From positions 62,001-126,000 of the forward strand of contig VLTN01000048.1 of assembly GCA_008330645.1 (NCBI GenBank): DNA of 64,000 nt. The letters run 5' to 3'. Positions 38,701 to 49,208 of this stretch are shown here, piece by piece; position 1 is the first letter of the stretch, and each line of letters opens with the position of its first letter. Made by a program: the position numbers and the translations under genes. The stretch is from Cafeteria roenbergensis (taxonomy: Eukaryota; Sar; Bigyra; Bicosoecida; Cafeteriaceae). The notes beneath the pieces are model-generated. The model was not told where the DNA came from and made no database searches. It saw only the letters and a list, made by a program, of their open reading frames with translations.

Positions 38701-39762
38701 CTACGAGTTGGTCCTGCGCAGGCGCTGCCGCGGCGGGGCCGTGCCGTGCTCATCGCTCCCTGGCTCCGGCTTGACGAGCGGGCTGCCCGGCTCCGGCTTG
38801 ATGAGCGGACTGCCTGGCTCCGGCTTGACGCGGTCGCTTGCCCTCGTGCCTGGCTCCGGTTTCACGCTCGGGCTAGCGGCCCCATCCTCCGAGTCGGCGC
38901 GGGGCCTCTTAGCCCGGCGGCCGCCGGCTGCACTGTCGTTGCCACCCTCCGCTTCGTCTCCGCCGTCGCTGCCCTCGGCTGCCCGACTGCTGGCCGCTGC
39001 AGCGCCCGCCGGGGTGTCCGCCTCCGACCCGCCCCAAGACCCCGCCACTCGGGGGCCCGGCACCAGCTCCCCCTCCGCGGGCGAGCGCACGTACCCCTCG
39101 TCTAGCAGGCGCGAGAGGAGCAGGTGCGGGGCCTTGCCCGAGGCTCGCTTGCCCTTGTGTTGCAGCGCGTCGAACTGCGCCATGCTCAGGCTCCCGCCGT
39201 TGTCGCGCATGGCCGCGAAGATGGCACGAACGGCGTCTGCTTCCCATTCCTCCAGCCCGTGGGCTCCCTTGACAATCTCGTCGGCCAGCCTGTTGGACAG
39301 GCAGATCACGTGCCGCGTCCTGTCCACTGCGCTCTCCAGCTCCAGGCCGATCACGTCAAGGGCCGGATTGACAGTGTCCAGAAACGTGTTCACGACCACC
39401 TCTGTGGGGTCGTCTTCGGCTGCGGGAGCGGGAGTGCGGGGCATCAGGGGCGCACTCATGTGCGCACTTGAACTCTGCTGCTCGCCGTTCGAGCGCTCGC
39501 TCTTCTCCCACAGCGGACTCACCCGACAGGCCAGCGGCCTTGGCTGCGCGCACGAACTTGCTTTGCGATATCACGCCCTTGGCCTGCGGGTAACGTCACA
39601 GCCAGAGACGCCGAGGGAGAGGGCGCACCCCTCATCTTGGCGGCTGCGATATTGCGGGACTCGCCCGGCAACGCGCGCATCGCCGCTCACCATGATCCGG
39701 TGTAGCACTTGGCGGTGGGCGTCCGTCATGGGCTCAATGGCCCGGACGTACGCCGCGGCCAT
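38701..39762 (-). CDS. NSE1: NSE1-like subunit of the SMC5/6 complex, RING finger absent
   Basis: Three exons, 39762-39691, 39583-39523 and 39419-38701 (introns 107 and 103 bases, GTGAG...CCGCAG), give 283 residues. NSE1 pairs with the MAGE protein NSE3 on the SMC5/6 complex in DNA repair. The start MTDAHRQVLHRIM matches human NSMCE1 MTDVHRRFLQLLM. The winged-helix region follows: EVVVNTFLDTVNPALDVIGL, DRTRHVICLSNRLADEIVKG, then an LLSRLLDEGYVRS block equivalent to the human one ending in NKWLIEKEG. Human NSE1 continues with a variant RING; here the C-terminal 110 or so residues contain no Cys at all. They are acidic and basic low complexity with a GGRRAKRPR patch and four SUMO-consensus motifs (VKPEPG, VKPEPG, IKPEPG, VKPEPG). 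The stop is in the same long exon. The first Met could also be the internal one of MTDAHR. Confidence 0.75.
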
Positions 39763-40025
39763 TGGCCTGCCGCGGGGTGCAGGTCGACGGTCCCGAGCAA
39801 AGCAGAGCCGCCGTGGCACCGTTCAGCATCCCCGCGCGGCGCCGGCTTTGCGAGGGCCACTCTGCTTGGCCCACGCGCGGAGGCGTTGGGCAGCGCCTGC
39901 AGTTTGATATTTGCGTGCGAAGCAGGCAGCGTGCTCGAGCCCAGAACCTCAGGCACTCGGAACCTACGCTTGGGTGTCCCGAGCGGGCAGTTGCCCGTGT
40001 GGCGTCGTTTCGCGGCGCGACGCTG

Positions 40026-40688
40026 ATGGATGATGCCAGCAACTCGTCGCCAGCTGCTGGCTACGCAGAGGCGCACCCCCCGTCGGACGACCGTCACGCA
40101 ACTGCGCGCAGCACGTTGGAAGCCGCGACTGCTGCTGCTGCTGCTGTCGACGGGATCCAAGCAGCAGAGAGGACTTTGGATCCGCAGCCGCCTGCGGCGC
40201 CAGAGCGCGCGGAACTGATCCTGAGAGGTGACCCTGACACGCTCCGCTCCTTGGACGCTTCGGAGCATTTGTGGCTCGGCCGTGCAGCAGTTGGGCTGCA
40301 TCGGACTCTTGGGGCGTTCGAGGCCCTGCGAGCGTCTGAGGCGACAACTGCGAAACTGACAACCTTGACGGCGTCTCAGTTGGCAGCCATGCATGCCGCG
40401 CTCGCGGAACTCGATGCTGATGGCCACCGCTCACTTGATGGGAGCACCACCCCGACTGCGGCAACACGCGTCGGAACATCCACACCGCACGTATCTTCGG
40501 CCCAAAGAACTTTGGCACGTGTGGTGCTTCGCAAGCGGCGTCTGAATGAGCCAGTCGGCGATGACGCTGGCAGCCTTGCGCCCCCCGTGAGCGACAGGGC
40601 TCTCGCCCTCGCAGCGCGTGCCAGGGCCCTGCGTGCTCGAACGCAGGTGATGTCAGATGCGTCGCTCGGAGTGCACTGGGACGGCTGA
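40026..40688 (+). CDS. Unknown Ala-rich protein
   Basis: An open frame of 220 residues from the ATG at 40026, divergent from NSE1. No family recognised. It is mostly Ala/Arg/Leu helix (STLEAATAAAAAVDGIQAAE; LTTLTASQLAAMHAALAELD), with a basic segment RTLARVVLRKRRLNEPVGDD and a closing helix RALALAARARALRARTQVM. No membrane segment or signal. Third codon positions seem less GC-rich than in the neighbouring genes, so it may evolve quickly or be mis-bounded; a 5' exon cannot be ruled out. Confidence 0.45.
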   Translation: MDDASNSSPAAGYAEAHPPSDDRHATARSTLEAATAAAAAVDGIQAAERTLDPQPPAAPERAELILRGDPDTLRSLDASEHLWLGRAAVGLHRTLGAFEALRASEATTAKLTTLTASQLAAMHAALAELDADGHRSLDGSTTPTAATRVGTSTPHVSSAQRTLARVVLRKRRLNEPVGDDAGSLAPPVSDRALALAARARALRARTQVMSDASLGVHWDG

Positions 40689-40819
40689 TCTGTTCGCTTT
40701 GACTGTGAGCGAAAGGGCTGCGTGCCCGAATAGCGCTGTCGAAACGGCCCAAGCACTCAATAGCCACCGCTTGCTGTGCCTGCCTGCTTCTGATGGCAGG
40801 ACATTGGCCCAACCAGTGG

Positions 40820-42103
40820 CTAGTGGGCGTCCACAATTGGCGCAAGTCCTGCGCCGAGTAGCCTCACGGTGGCCTGGAGGTTGAACCCGCAGGCTCGAAG
40901 GGCCGCCCATTCGGCCTCTGGCGCCTTGCGCGGGGGTGGCGGCAGCGGGAGCGCAACTGCCAAAGCAGTCCCCCAGGCCGAGTGGCGACCAAACAGCGTG
41001 GTCATACCAGCCCACATGTCGCGCAGGGTTACAGCGGGCATGACCGCACGGGCCAAGCCCGCCGCTCGTCGCTCAGCGAGCTGCCCGCCACGGTTTCTTC
41101 CGACGGCAGCGACGACGCCCGGGAGAATTGCAGCACACGCAACGATTCCAGCGCATGCCGCCGCGGCCAACCAGAGAAGCGCGATGCCTGCGAGGCCGCC
41201 GCGCGCCGCCAGAGGGGCAAGCCTTCCCCGGAAGAGCACCCGCTTCGCTGCTGCATCCAGCAACGAGAGCGGCTGGGCGTCTTGGAGCGCACCAGCTCCT
41301 GGGCAGCTCGCGTGGAGTGTCGCACCCGACACGACGAGGCCCAAAGCCATCAAGGCAGCGACGGCGATGTGCAGGAGGAAGCGAACGAACGGGATGTAAG
41401 TGCGAGCAGCGACGAGCGACCCCGTGACCACGCACATGTGATCTATGTGCCAGGCGCACGTTCCAGCAGCTGACGAGTGCGACACTGCGAGCACCCCGGC
41501 AGAGCACGCCATCTTGGGCGTGCCGCACGCTGCACACACGGAGGTGGCGCGCACGGCGTCTCCGACGGCAGCCTCCCATTGACCGGGAGGCAGACGCTGC
41601 GGGGCTCCGGGGTCCACGCACGCCGCCAGAAAGAGACTCCCTGCCACCGCAGAGAAGAGCGCAAGGGTGCCGCCCCACGCGACCCACGTCACAACCAGAG
41701 CTACCAGCCGGGCCTGCTGGGCCGGCCACACAAGGCGCTGACACGACAGAACGCCGTCCGACCACCACGGCAGGGCTGCCCACACAGCAGCAGCGGCACA
41801 GCTGCCGATGATTGCGGACACCAGTGCCACGCTCATTCGCCCAGCTATGACGTCGGCAGCCCGCGAGGGCGGCGCTGGCGCTGCAGCGGCTGCGTCTGGG
41901 CGAAGCCATTCACGAACCCCTTGCACTCCGAGGGACAGTGGCCGCGACGGGACCAGCGACGCGCCACACCTTGGGTTCTCACAGCCGGTGCAAGCCGGGC
42001 CGGCGGGCGCCTCGGCGCCACATGCCCAGCAAGTGCGCAGCAATAGATGGGACGCTCGAAGCGGGATAGCCGAAGCCCCTGGCCCGGTCCGCCTCCTGCG
42101 CAT
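40820..42103 (-). CDS. DHHC palmitoyltransferase-like membrane protein with DHMC signature
   Basis: A single exon of 427 residues from the ATG at 42103. The N-terminus has a four-Cys zinc-ribbon-like segment (CWACGAEAPAGPACTGC). Two or three hydrophobic helices follow (ALVSAIIGSCAAAAVWAALP; VALVVTWVAWGGTLALFSAV). Then comes a DHHC-like block: CAACGTPK, a nine- or ten-residue insertion, SHSSAAGTC, HIDHMC, and YIPFVRFLL leading into more helices. DHHC enzymes attach palmitate to cysteines in membranes through the Cys of DHHC, which is kept here, but the second His is Met and one zinc-binding His-Cys pair of the domain is not evident. It may be an altered acyltransferase or a catalytically dead relative. 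The spacing and flanking helices fit the family; substrate unknown. Confidence 0.6.
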   Translation of the reverse strand: MRRRRTGPGASAIPLRASHLLLRTCWACGAEAPAGPACTGCENPRCGASLVPSRPLSLGVQGVREWLRPDAAAAAPAPPSRAADVIAGRMSVALVSAIIGSCAAAAVWAALPWWSDGVLSCQRLVWPAQQARLVALVVTWVAWGGTLALFSAVAGSLFLAACVDPGAPQRLPPGQWEAAVGDAVRATSVCAACGTPKMACSAGVLAVSHSSAAGTCAWHIDHMCVVTGSLVAARTYIPFVRFLLHIAVAALMALGLVVSGATLHASCPGAGALQDAQPLSLLDAAAKRVLFRGRLAPLAARGGLAGIALLWLAAAACAGIVACAAILPGVVAAVGRNRGGQLAERRAAGLARAVMPAVTLRDMWAGMTTLFGRHSAWGTALAVALPLPPPPRKAPEAEWAALRACGFNLQATVRLLGAGLAPIVDAH

Positions 42104-42292
42104 GGTCCCACCACCTCCCCACGAACAAACAAACAACACTGGCTGGGGCGGTGGCGAGTCTGGGGCCCGGTCAGGGCCGGCTGCAGCCTCGCGCGGTCTT
42201 GGGGCAGAGCCGGAGAGGCAGTCGCCGAGGCGACACTGGGAGTCGCGGCCTCGCCGGACGGGCGCAGAGACACTCCCGCGATCTTCGGGACC

Positions 42293-44212
42293 ATGCGCGT
42301 CGCTGCATCACTCTTGCTCATTGCCGTTGGGGCCCTGGGTGCGCCCGTCACCAGCTTGCCGGGCTACGACGGCAAGTTGCCGTTTGCGTCCGATTCGGGG
42401 TGAGCGCGACAGCAGATGCTCTGTGGGCCTTCCTGCGGCGCCGGCTGCTCACCAGTGAAGCGAAGACGCACCTCTGCGTCCGTGTCAAGGCGGTTCGTGG
42501 GTTATAGCTCCTGCTTGGAGCCCATGGCGTCCGCAAGTCTTCGCCCTGCCATATCCTGCGTCAACCGCCGCTCCCGCGCAGGTACATCGCCGTGGACAGC
42601 TCCCCGCACACCAAGCACATGTTTTATTGGATGGTGTATGCCGATGGAGTGCCGGCCGAGCAGGCGCCTACCGTTCTGTGGCTGACGGGCGGGCCAGGCT
42701 GCTCGTCCCTCTACGCGTTCATGACGGAACACGGCCCCCTGCACAACTCAGGGAACGGGACGCTGGTGCAGAACCCGTACAGCTGGAACAAGGCGCCAGC
42801 AAACATCGTGTACCTCGAGGCGCCGGTGAGCCGCGGCCCGCTGGCTGGCAAGCCTGCTGCCTCGTTGGCTCCGCCGCGTGTCACGGGGCCGGCCCAAGGG
42901 AGGAGCGTGCCCCACCGCCGTCGCGACCTTTGTGGCCCTGCCGCGCCGCGTGGCCCAAATCGGTCCTGAGTACGGGTTGAGCGAGCCCGTTTGCGCGTCC
43001 CTTGCAGGTGGGGGTGGGCTACTCGTGGGCTGAGGACGGCAACTACTCGACCGGCGACAACGAAACTGCGCGGGTGAACCTGGGCGTGCTGCTGGGGCTG
43101 GCGGACCGCTTCCCGCACATCCGGTCCAACGACTTGTACATTGCAGGCGAGAGCTACGCGGTGAGCACCTCTTCGCTCGCCCGCCTCGCAGGCACACGTG
43201 GTTTGCGCTCCGCATTCCCTGCCCCCACCGGCGCGCGTCCTGCTGGCTGGCCGGCCAGCGCCCTGTTGAGTGGGCCCCTTCGCTGCGTGCCACTGCCGCT
43301 TGCTGCCGCCCGTGCTACTCCTCTCTGCAGGGCCACTACGTGCCGCAACTGGCCAACGCGGTGGTGCAAGCCAACGTGGCGAACCCGGCCAAGGCGCTTC
43401 CCCTGCGCGGCTGGATGGTCGGCAACCCGTCGTGGTCTTTCGACGACGGCTCGCACTACTTCGACTTCATGCAGCTGCACTCCATCATCGACAGGGCGGA
43501 CTACCGAGCTGCGCTCGCCACGTGCGGGGGCTCAATGGCGCCTCCGCGCTCGGCGGCGTGCGATGCTGCGCTCGCTGTGCTGCGAAACCAGACCATTGGC
43601 ATCAACCCCTACAACGTCATCGGCAAGTGCAACGGCAAGCCCTCCCTCACAGGCGGCTGCTTCACCCAGCAGGCCGTCGCTGACGCGGAGAGCTCGCGGC
43701 TCTCCCGCCCCGAGTCCTCGTGGGCCGAGGCCAGCGGGCCCCGCGGCCTGGCGCAGACCTTCGTGCCCTGCATCGACGTGACCCCGGCAGTGGACTACTT
43801 TGACCGGAGCGATGTGCGCGCCGCGCTGCACGTGGACGCCAACGCCTTCGCGTGGGACGTGTGCAGCCAGCACGTGGAGTACCGCTACTACGCGCACACA
43901 GTGGCGCCGATCTACGCCGATCTCGTGCCCTCCCACCGTGTGCTGGTGTACAGCGGCGACGTGGACTCGTGCGTGCCCTTCCCCGGGACGCAGGACAACG
44001 TGGACGCCCTCGGGTATCCGCTGGTGGACGGCTGGAAGCCTTGGACGGTTGGCGGCCAGATTGCCGGGTTCCAGCGCAGCTACGCCGTCGGCGCGAAGGG
44101 TTCGCTGGCCTGGGCGTCCGTGCGCGGTGCAAGCCACATGGTGCCCAACACAAAGCCGGCCGAGGCGCTCGCCATGTTCGAGCGGTTCCTGGCAACTGGC
44201 ATGCCGGCGTAA
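42293..44212 (+). CDS. Secreted/vacuolar serine carboxypeptidase (peptidase S10)
   Basis: Four exons: 42293-42399, 42582-42825, 43008-43160 and 43331-44212, 461 residues. Introns are 182, 182 and 170 bases, all GTGAGC...GCAG. The N-terminus (MRVAASLLLIAVGALGAP) is a clear signal peptide, so the enzyme is lysosomal/vacuolar or secreted and trims C-terminal residues at acid pH. Family blocks: SLPGYDG, FYWMVYADG, LWLTGGPGCSSLYAFMTEHG (oxyanion region), LEAPVGVGYSW formed at the exon 2/3 join, and GESYAGHYVPQLA formed at the exon 3/4 join. The triad is Ser166 (GESYAG), Asp380 (GDVDSCVPF) and His437 (GASHMVP). Conserved joins across three introns confirm the model. Confidence 0.96.
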
Positions 44213-44677
44213 GGCCGGGAGGGTTGCAGTGGTTTCGGGGGCAGGGCAGCTCGGGCCAGTTGCCGGGGCGTGTGGTTGTGTTGCAACGGCAGTGCGTGCT
44301 GTGCGTGCCAACAGGCGGCCTCCGCCTCGCAAGGCCATGTTCCGCAGCGGCACAACGGACGGCCACACGCAGCGAGAATGGCAACAGCCAATCTTGGGGG
44401 AGAGAGGATGCTGCGGCACGCAGCGCCTCTGCCCCCCGCGCCTGAGCCACTCACAGGCAATCACGAAGAAACAAAAAAAGGACAGGTCAGAGACGTAGAC
44501 ACACGCAGGGGCGGAGACCGAGAAAACGCTCGGCCAACGCCTGAGCCCACGAAGACGAAGCGGCTTCGGCTGCAGCGCATGCAGCAAACATTGACAGCGA
44601 ACATTGACAGTGAACAACAAGAGCAGACTGGTGCCCGGGGGACAGGCGAGCAAGCGCTCGCTCACTGAAGTCCGCGG
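44213..44677. other. Convergent intergenic space
   Basis: 465 bases between two 3' ends. Locally richer in A than its surroundings (44460-44620). No exon or RNA gene recognised. Confidence 0.55.
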
Positions 44678-46753
44678 TCAGGACCGAGCAGCTGGCCTGC
44701 CGGAGCCGTAAGCAACACGGGGCGCCTTGCGGCCGCCCGTCGCCGGGCCCTGAAGCTCCTTCGGCGTCGTTGCCGGAGAGCCCTTCGCGGAGTTTCCCCA
44801 GGACCCGGACTTGTGCTTTGCGGGCTGGTCCTCGCGCGAAGGGGGCGGCCTCAGCGCATGCGGGGTGGACGCCAGGGAGGCAGGGCCTTGCGACGGCGCG
44901 CTGGAGCGCGGCCCGTCCGAGGCCGCGCCAGTGCGCTCGGACGCCCCCTGCACGTAGACGTGGGTGCTGCCGGAGCCCAGCTTGCCCATCTCCACTCCGC
45001 GGCGTGGAGCGGATGCCTCTGCCGACGGCGTCGTCGCTCGTCCTCGCGCGACAGGGACCTCAATGGTTTGTCCAATGGCATGCGACTCGTGGCCGCTGCG
45101 CCCGTGAGAGCTCCAGTCGCTCGTGTCCACAGTGAGGGGCGCCACGCCGTGCTGCGCCCTTGACCCCGAGGTCGCGCTCGACTGCCCCGCGGGTATTGGC
45201 TCGCTGCTCTGGCCGTCAGGGTGACCGGCTTCCGAATCGTGGGCATCGTCCTCGTGGACGAGAGAGTCGTCAGCGTCCTCTGCCATGTTCGGCGCGACGG
45301 CAGCCGAGCGGCCCAGGCCGGGGGCGCGGTGGCCACCCGGCCGGGGAGCAGTCGCCTTGGGCTGCTTGCTCGCTGTTGACCGCGCGTCGTCTGCACTGTC
45401 GGGCGCAGTGGACGTCACTCCGACAGCGTAGGTGACTACGGCAGCGACACATGCCAAGGCAATCCGCCCGACCACAAACGCAACGAACGAGAGATCGCCG
45501 GCATTCTGCAGCGCGATTCCCATGATGGACGTGACCACGAAGACTGCGCAGCTGGTGCCGGCGAGCAGCTGGAGAAGCGAAACAGTGGCCGCAGTGCGCC
45601 TCGCAGGCCCCCCGTGGGCCGCCAGGTTCTGCGAGAGAACGCACCGCAATTTGGCGCCGATGATGAGGAGCCCGACGGAAAGGCCCAGGTAGTAGACGGT
45701 GGCGACGGAGACACCGAGGACGAAGGCGGCGGCGAAGCCAGCCAGGTTGAGGCCGATGGCCACGAGGGAGCACACGGCGAAGATGCCCGTGGCGATGCGC
45801 AGCCAGAACACGGACGACGCAATGTTGTAAATGCGGTCGCTGGCCCGCGAGGTGGTCATGATCTCGATCCTGCGGCGGGGTGGGAGGCGAAGGGGGCACG
45901 GGCGAAGCGAGATGAAGCGCTGCGGCCGGGCCGATGGCGCCTGCGCACGTGCGCGGCACGAGGGCAGCTGGCCCGGCGCGGCCGGCAGGAGTTGCGCACC
46001 GGAGGCCACTTCCCCGCTCAAGGCCAAGGCGGCGGGAGAGGCACGAGGGGCCACGCCGCGCGCGGAGCGCTGGGCTCTGGCCGGCAGGTGATGCCCTGGG
46101 CTCGAGGTAGCCAGCGCCCGACTGACTGCTCGGGCCCTGCGTAGCCTCTCCCGGGGCACGGGCTCACCAGAACAAGATGATGTTCAGAAGGGACATGACC
46201 GAGAAGAGGATGCCCGTCATGATGAGGCTCCCCTCGGCCGTGTGGCGGGCCTGGACGTCGTGGGGCAGCTCGCCGATCACGAACAGAAAATCGACCAGGC
46301 CGTTCGCCGCCCACGCCACCGTGCTCAGCGTCATGAGGAACAGGGTGGTCGTGCCAACGGTGAACTGCCCGGTGGAGAGCGACCAGCCCATCGCAGGGAT
46401 GAGGTACCAGACCTGCGAACGTTCGCGGGTTGACACACCCGCAGTCGGCCGAACTGGCAGCACAAAGCATGAGCAACCCGTGCGTGCGGCCCCGGCTGGC
46501 ATGCGCTGGCCTGCCCGCTGCCCCGCGCCGGCGAGCCCCCGCGCGCTCGCGTCGGTGCGACTACGCGCTCGGACCGCCCGGGCTCCCAGACGCGCGTCCA
46601 GGCCGCTCGGGGGGGGCGGTGCTGGAGTCAGTGACATGGGGCGGCGCAAGGGTGTCCGGCTGCCGCGCTCACCTCCACGCCGAGGATGATGGGCCACAGG
46701 GCGTCCGCCGTGCCCAAGAGGGCCTTGAGCCCGGCGCTCTTGGGGTCCGCCAT
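44678..46753 (-). CDS. Multi-pass membrane protein, possibly THH1/TOM1/TOM3-like
   Basis: Three exons, 46753-46673, 46412-46168 and 45869-44678 (introns 260 and 298 bases, GTGAGC...CGCAG), give 505 residues. About six or seven hydrophobic helices occupy residues 15-270: WPIILGVEVWYLIPAMGWSL, VGTTTLFLMTLSTVAWAANG, SLIMTGILFSVMSLLNIILF, LRIATGIFAVCSLVAIGLNL, VSVATVYYLGLSVGLLIIGA, LLQLLAGTSCAVFVVTSIMG and AFVVGRIALACVAAVVTYAV. The segment LFWIEIMTTSRASDRI after the third resembles the helix-3 edge of TOM1-type proteins (FxWAEIYxxAR), the basis for a tentative assignment. The remaining 235 residues are disordered, Ser/Pro/Gly-rich and cytosolic. It could equally be another seven-helix receptor-like family. 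Confidence 0.6.
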
Positions 46754-47006
46754 GGCAGCCTCAAGTGCGGGGATGACGACGACCTTGTCACCGCGCGATT
46801 GCCGCGGCTGATTTGGGCCTGACTTATCCGGCACCAGAGATGGCCGCCGTCGACGCTCGACCAGCCGGCAGAGCCGGGACAGCGCCTGGCGGACCAAACC
46901 GCCGAAGCCCGGCGCGAGCTCCGCGGCTGCGGGCAGCCCCGCGCACCTGCCTCGCGCCACAGGAGGGCGCCAAGCACACTCCGCAGGTCCCTGCGTCCCG
47001 TGTGCC
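46754..47006. promoter_or_regulatory. Divergent promoter, multi-pass membrane protein / SLC35D-type transporter
   Basis: 253 bases separate two divergent start codons that both belong to membrane-protein genes. No defined motif recognised. Confidence 0.35.
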
Positions 47007-48185
47007 ATGGCAGGCGCGTCCGCGAAGCGCAGCCAGGACCTGTGCTCGGCCGGCCTCTTTTGGGCGCTCGTGTACGGCGTCGCGTCCATGGCCATCACGC
47101 TGTTCAACAAGGCGGTGCTCACCGAGTACGAGTTCCAGTTCCCGCAGGTCCTGACAGTCTGCCAGGGCGCCTTCACGATCGTCGCCATGTTCCTGCTGCG
47201 CGCGGCTGGCGTGATCACATTTGGCGACCTGAACTGGAAGGTCGCACGGCAGGTTGCGCCCCTCTCCCTGGTGTTCATCTTCTACGTGGTGGTGTCCCTT
47301 GCGGCTCTTGGGCGTGTCAACGTTCCCATGTTCACCGCGCTGCGCCGCACGACGCTGCTGTTCGTCATGGCGCTCGAGTACTTTTCCTCGGGGACTGTCC
47401 CCTCTCGTTGGACCATGGCCGCCGCGGGGGTGATGATGGTCGGCGCAATGATCGCAGCTGCCAAGGACCTGACGTACGACCCCGTGAGCTACGGGTTCGT
47501 CTTCCTGACCAACCTGGGCACCGCGCTGTACACGGTGAACATCGCGTCCGTGAAGCGCGAGCACAAGCTGGACATCTTCACCATGCTCTGGTACAACAAC
47601 CTCATGACCATGCCCGCCCTCGCCATTCTGGCGTGGTGGTCCGGCGAGATGGAGGCCGTGATGAACTTCCCCCACATGGCCGACACCGGCTTCCTCACCG
47701 TGTTCTTCTTCAGCGCCACGCTGGCCTTCTTCCTCAACTACTCCACCTACCAGTCCACCTCCCTCAACTCACCCACCACCCAGTCCGTCATCGGCCAGCT
47801 CAAGAACTTCGTCGCCTTCGTCCTCAGCCTCGTCCTCTTCTCCGATTACAAGTTCCACGTCGTCAACTTTGGCGGCCTCCTCATCGGGTTCGCCGGCGGC
47901 GTGTGGTACTCCGTGATGCAGATGCAGCCGTCGCCCAAGAAGGCCCCGGCTCTGCCGGGCAAGGCCGGCGCCACGGCCGTTCGCGACGTCACCGCCTCCG
48001 GCGAGGACGGCGACAACACTGACGACGAGAACAGGGGGGCCGACGCCACCGAGCACAGCATGTCCGAGGGCGACGACCACGTGCTGGGCCACTCGCACCT
48101 GGCCACGGACGGCAACACCGAGACGTCGGCCCGCCCGCGCCTCCTCGACAGCGGCGCCTCCTCGCGCGCCAGTTCCACCGCCTGA
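47007..48185 (+). CDS. Nucleotide-sugar transporter, SLC35D type
   Basis: A single exon of 392 residues. Members exchange a nucleotide sugar for the nucleotide monophosphate across Golgi or ER membranes to supply glycosyltransferases. Ten hydrophobic helices can be traced over residues 14-310. Family signatures are VNVPMFTALRRTTLLFVMAL (the PMFTxLRR block of SLC35D and GDP-mannose carriers), GAMIAAAKDLTYDPVSYGFV, the TALYTVNIASVKREHKLDI region, and NSPTTQSVIGQLKNFVAFVL near the end. The transported sugar cannot be read from sequence; UDP-GlcNAc, UDP-glucuronate and GDP-mannose carriers all share these features. The C-terminal 75 residues are an acidic disordered tail. The ATG at 47007 gives a typical short cytosolic N-terminus. 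Confidence 0.9.
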   Translation: MAGASAKRSQDLCSAGLFWALVYGVASMAITLFNKAVLTEYEFQFPQVLTVCQGAFTIVAMFLLRAAGVITFGDLNWKVARQVAPLSLVFIFYVVVSLAALGRVNVPMFTALRRTTLLFVMALEYFSSGTVPSRWTMAAAGVMMVGAMIAAAKDLTYDPVSYGFVFLTNLGTALYTVNIASVKREHKLDIFTMLWYNNLMTMPALAILAWWSGEMEAVMNFPHMADTGFLTVFFFSATLAFFLNYSTYQSTSLNSPTTQSVIGQLKNFVAFVLSLVLFSDYKFHVVNFGGLLIGFAGGVWYSVMQMQPSPKKAPALPGKAGATAVRDVTASGEDGDNTDDENRGADATEHSMSEGDDHVLGHSHLATDGNTETSARPRLLDSGASSRASSTA

Positions 48186-48509
48186 GATGGCTGTCAAGCA
48201 GCCATGAATGTGTCCCGCCGAGGGCGGCGCTATTTCCCGCGCAGCAGCAGCGGCGGCAGCAGCAGCTCGCCGGCCGGTGAGGCGCGAGCGCACCTCGGCC
48301 GCCCAGCTGGGCGCGCTGGCCGGGCTGGGCAGAGAGTTGCGCTGTGTGCCGCGCGGCAAGCTGCAAGGCATGATCGCAGCTGCGTGTGTGGTTGCGGCAG
48401 ATCCGCACTCCAGAGCACGACTACCACGCATGCCCGTTGAGCGGGCGCGCCGAACCTTTGCTCGAAGCGTGGGGTCCAGTTCAAACACGGAATCTCGAAC
48501 CAACGCAAC
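48186..48509. other. Convergent intergenic space
   Basis: 324 bases between the transporter stop and the stop of the acidic protein gene. A short GCAGCAGCGGC-like run near 48241 is the only simple sequence. Confidence 0.55.
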
Positions 48510-49208
48510 TCAAGCCGCACCAGGATCGTCATCGCCCTCGCTATCGTCGTAGTCAGTACCGTCGTCGTCGCCCTCGCCGTCCTCGCCCGCCAGGTCCGCC
48601 GGGTCGATGCCCAGCGCCGCGAGCCGCTCGGCAGCAAGCACGCGGGCCCGAATCGCAACTGCTTCGTCGCGCAACGTCGCAGCGCGCGCCTCCTCGCTGC
48701 TCGAAGGGCCAGCTGATCCTGGGCCGGCCGTGCTTGTGGCTGGGGCAGTCGGCCGGCGGGCCGCCAGCCGGCTCTGGCTCTCCGCGACGTTGGGAGCGGG
48801 CGACCCGCTTTCGCCAAGGCGCGTCCTGAACGAGCTGGGGAGCCCTTCATGGCGTACGGCCGCAGCCTCTGGGAGCTTCGGGAGTTCCAGGGCAGCGCCA
48901 GAGTCGCCAAGGGAGGCTTCTAACCTCGCGCGCTCCTTTGCCAGCGAGGCCTCGTGGTCAGCTCGCCACGCACGGATGGACCCGATGGCCGCGTCTGCTG
49001 CATCCAGATCGGAGGTGTCCCGGAAGGCGGCGGGGAGGGCGTCAGCGTCAGGCGCGACTGCTGTGGACCACTCTGCACCGCCGTCTCGCCGCGCCGAGAG
49101 AAGGGCAACAGCCGCAGCCCCCGACCCCGCCGCACGCTCATGGGCCACGCTTGCTTCCCCGGACCCGGCGGCGCTGGCTCGCGCCGCGGCCGAACTTTGG
49201 TCGCTCAT
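48510..49208 (-). CDS. Unknown acidic-tailed protein
   Basis: A single frame of 232 residues from the ATG at 49208. No family recognised. A helical middle part (AADAAIGSIRAWRADHEASL followed by AKERARLEASL) could form a coiled coil. A second helical part (EARAATLRDEAVAIRARVLA) is followed by AERLAALGIDPADLAG and a strongly acidic end of Asp/Glu/Gly (last 22 residues). This layout is common in nuclear or adaptor proteins. It lies tail to tail with the transporter and 249 bases downstream of the kelch-like gene. Confidence 0.5.
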   Translation of the reverse strand: MSDQSSAAARASAAGSGEASVAHERAAGSGAAAVALLSARRDGGAEWSTAVAPDADALPAAFRDTSDLDAADAAIGSIRAWRADHEASLAKERARLEASLGDSGAALELPKLPEAAAVRHEGLPSSFRTRLGESGSPAPNVAESQSRLAARRPTAPATSTAGPGSAGPSSSEEARAATLRDEAVAIRARVLAAERLAALGIDPADLAGEDGEGDDDGTDYDDSEGDDDPGAA

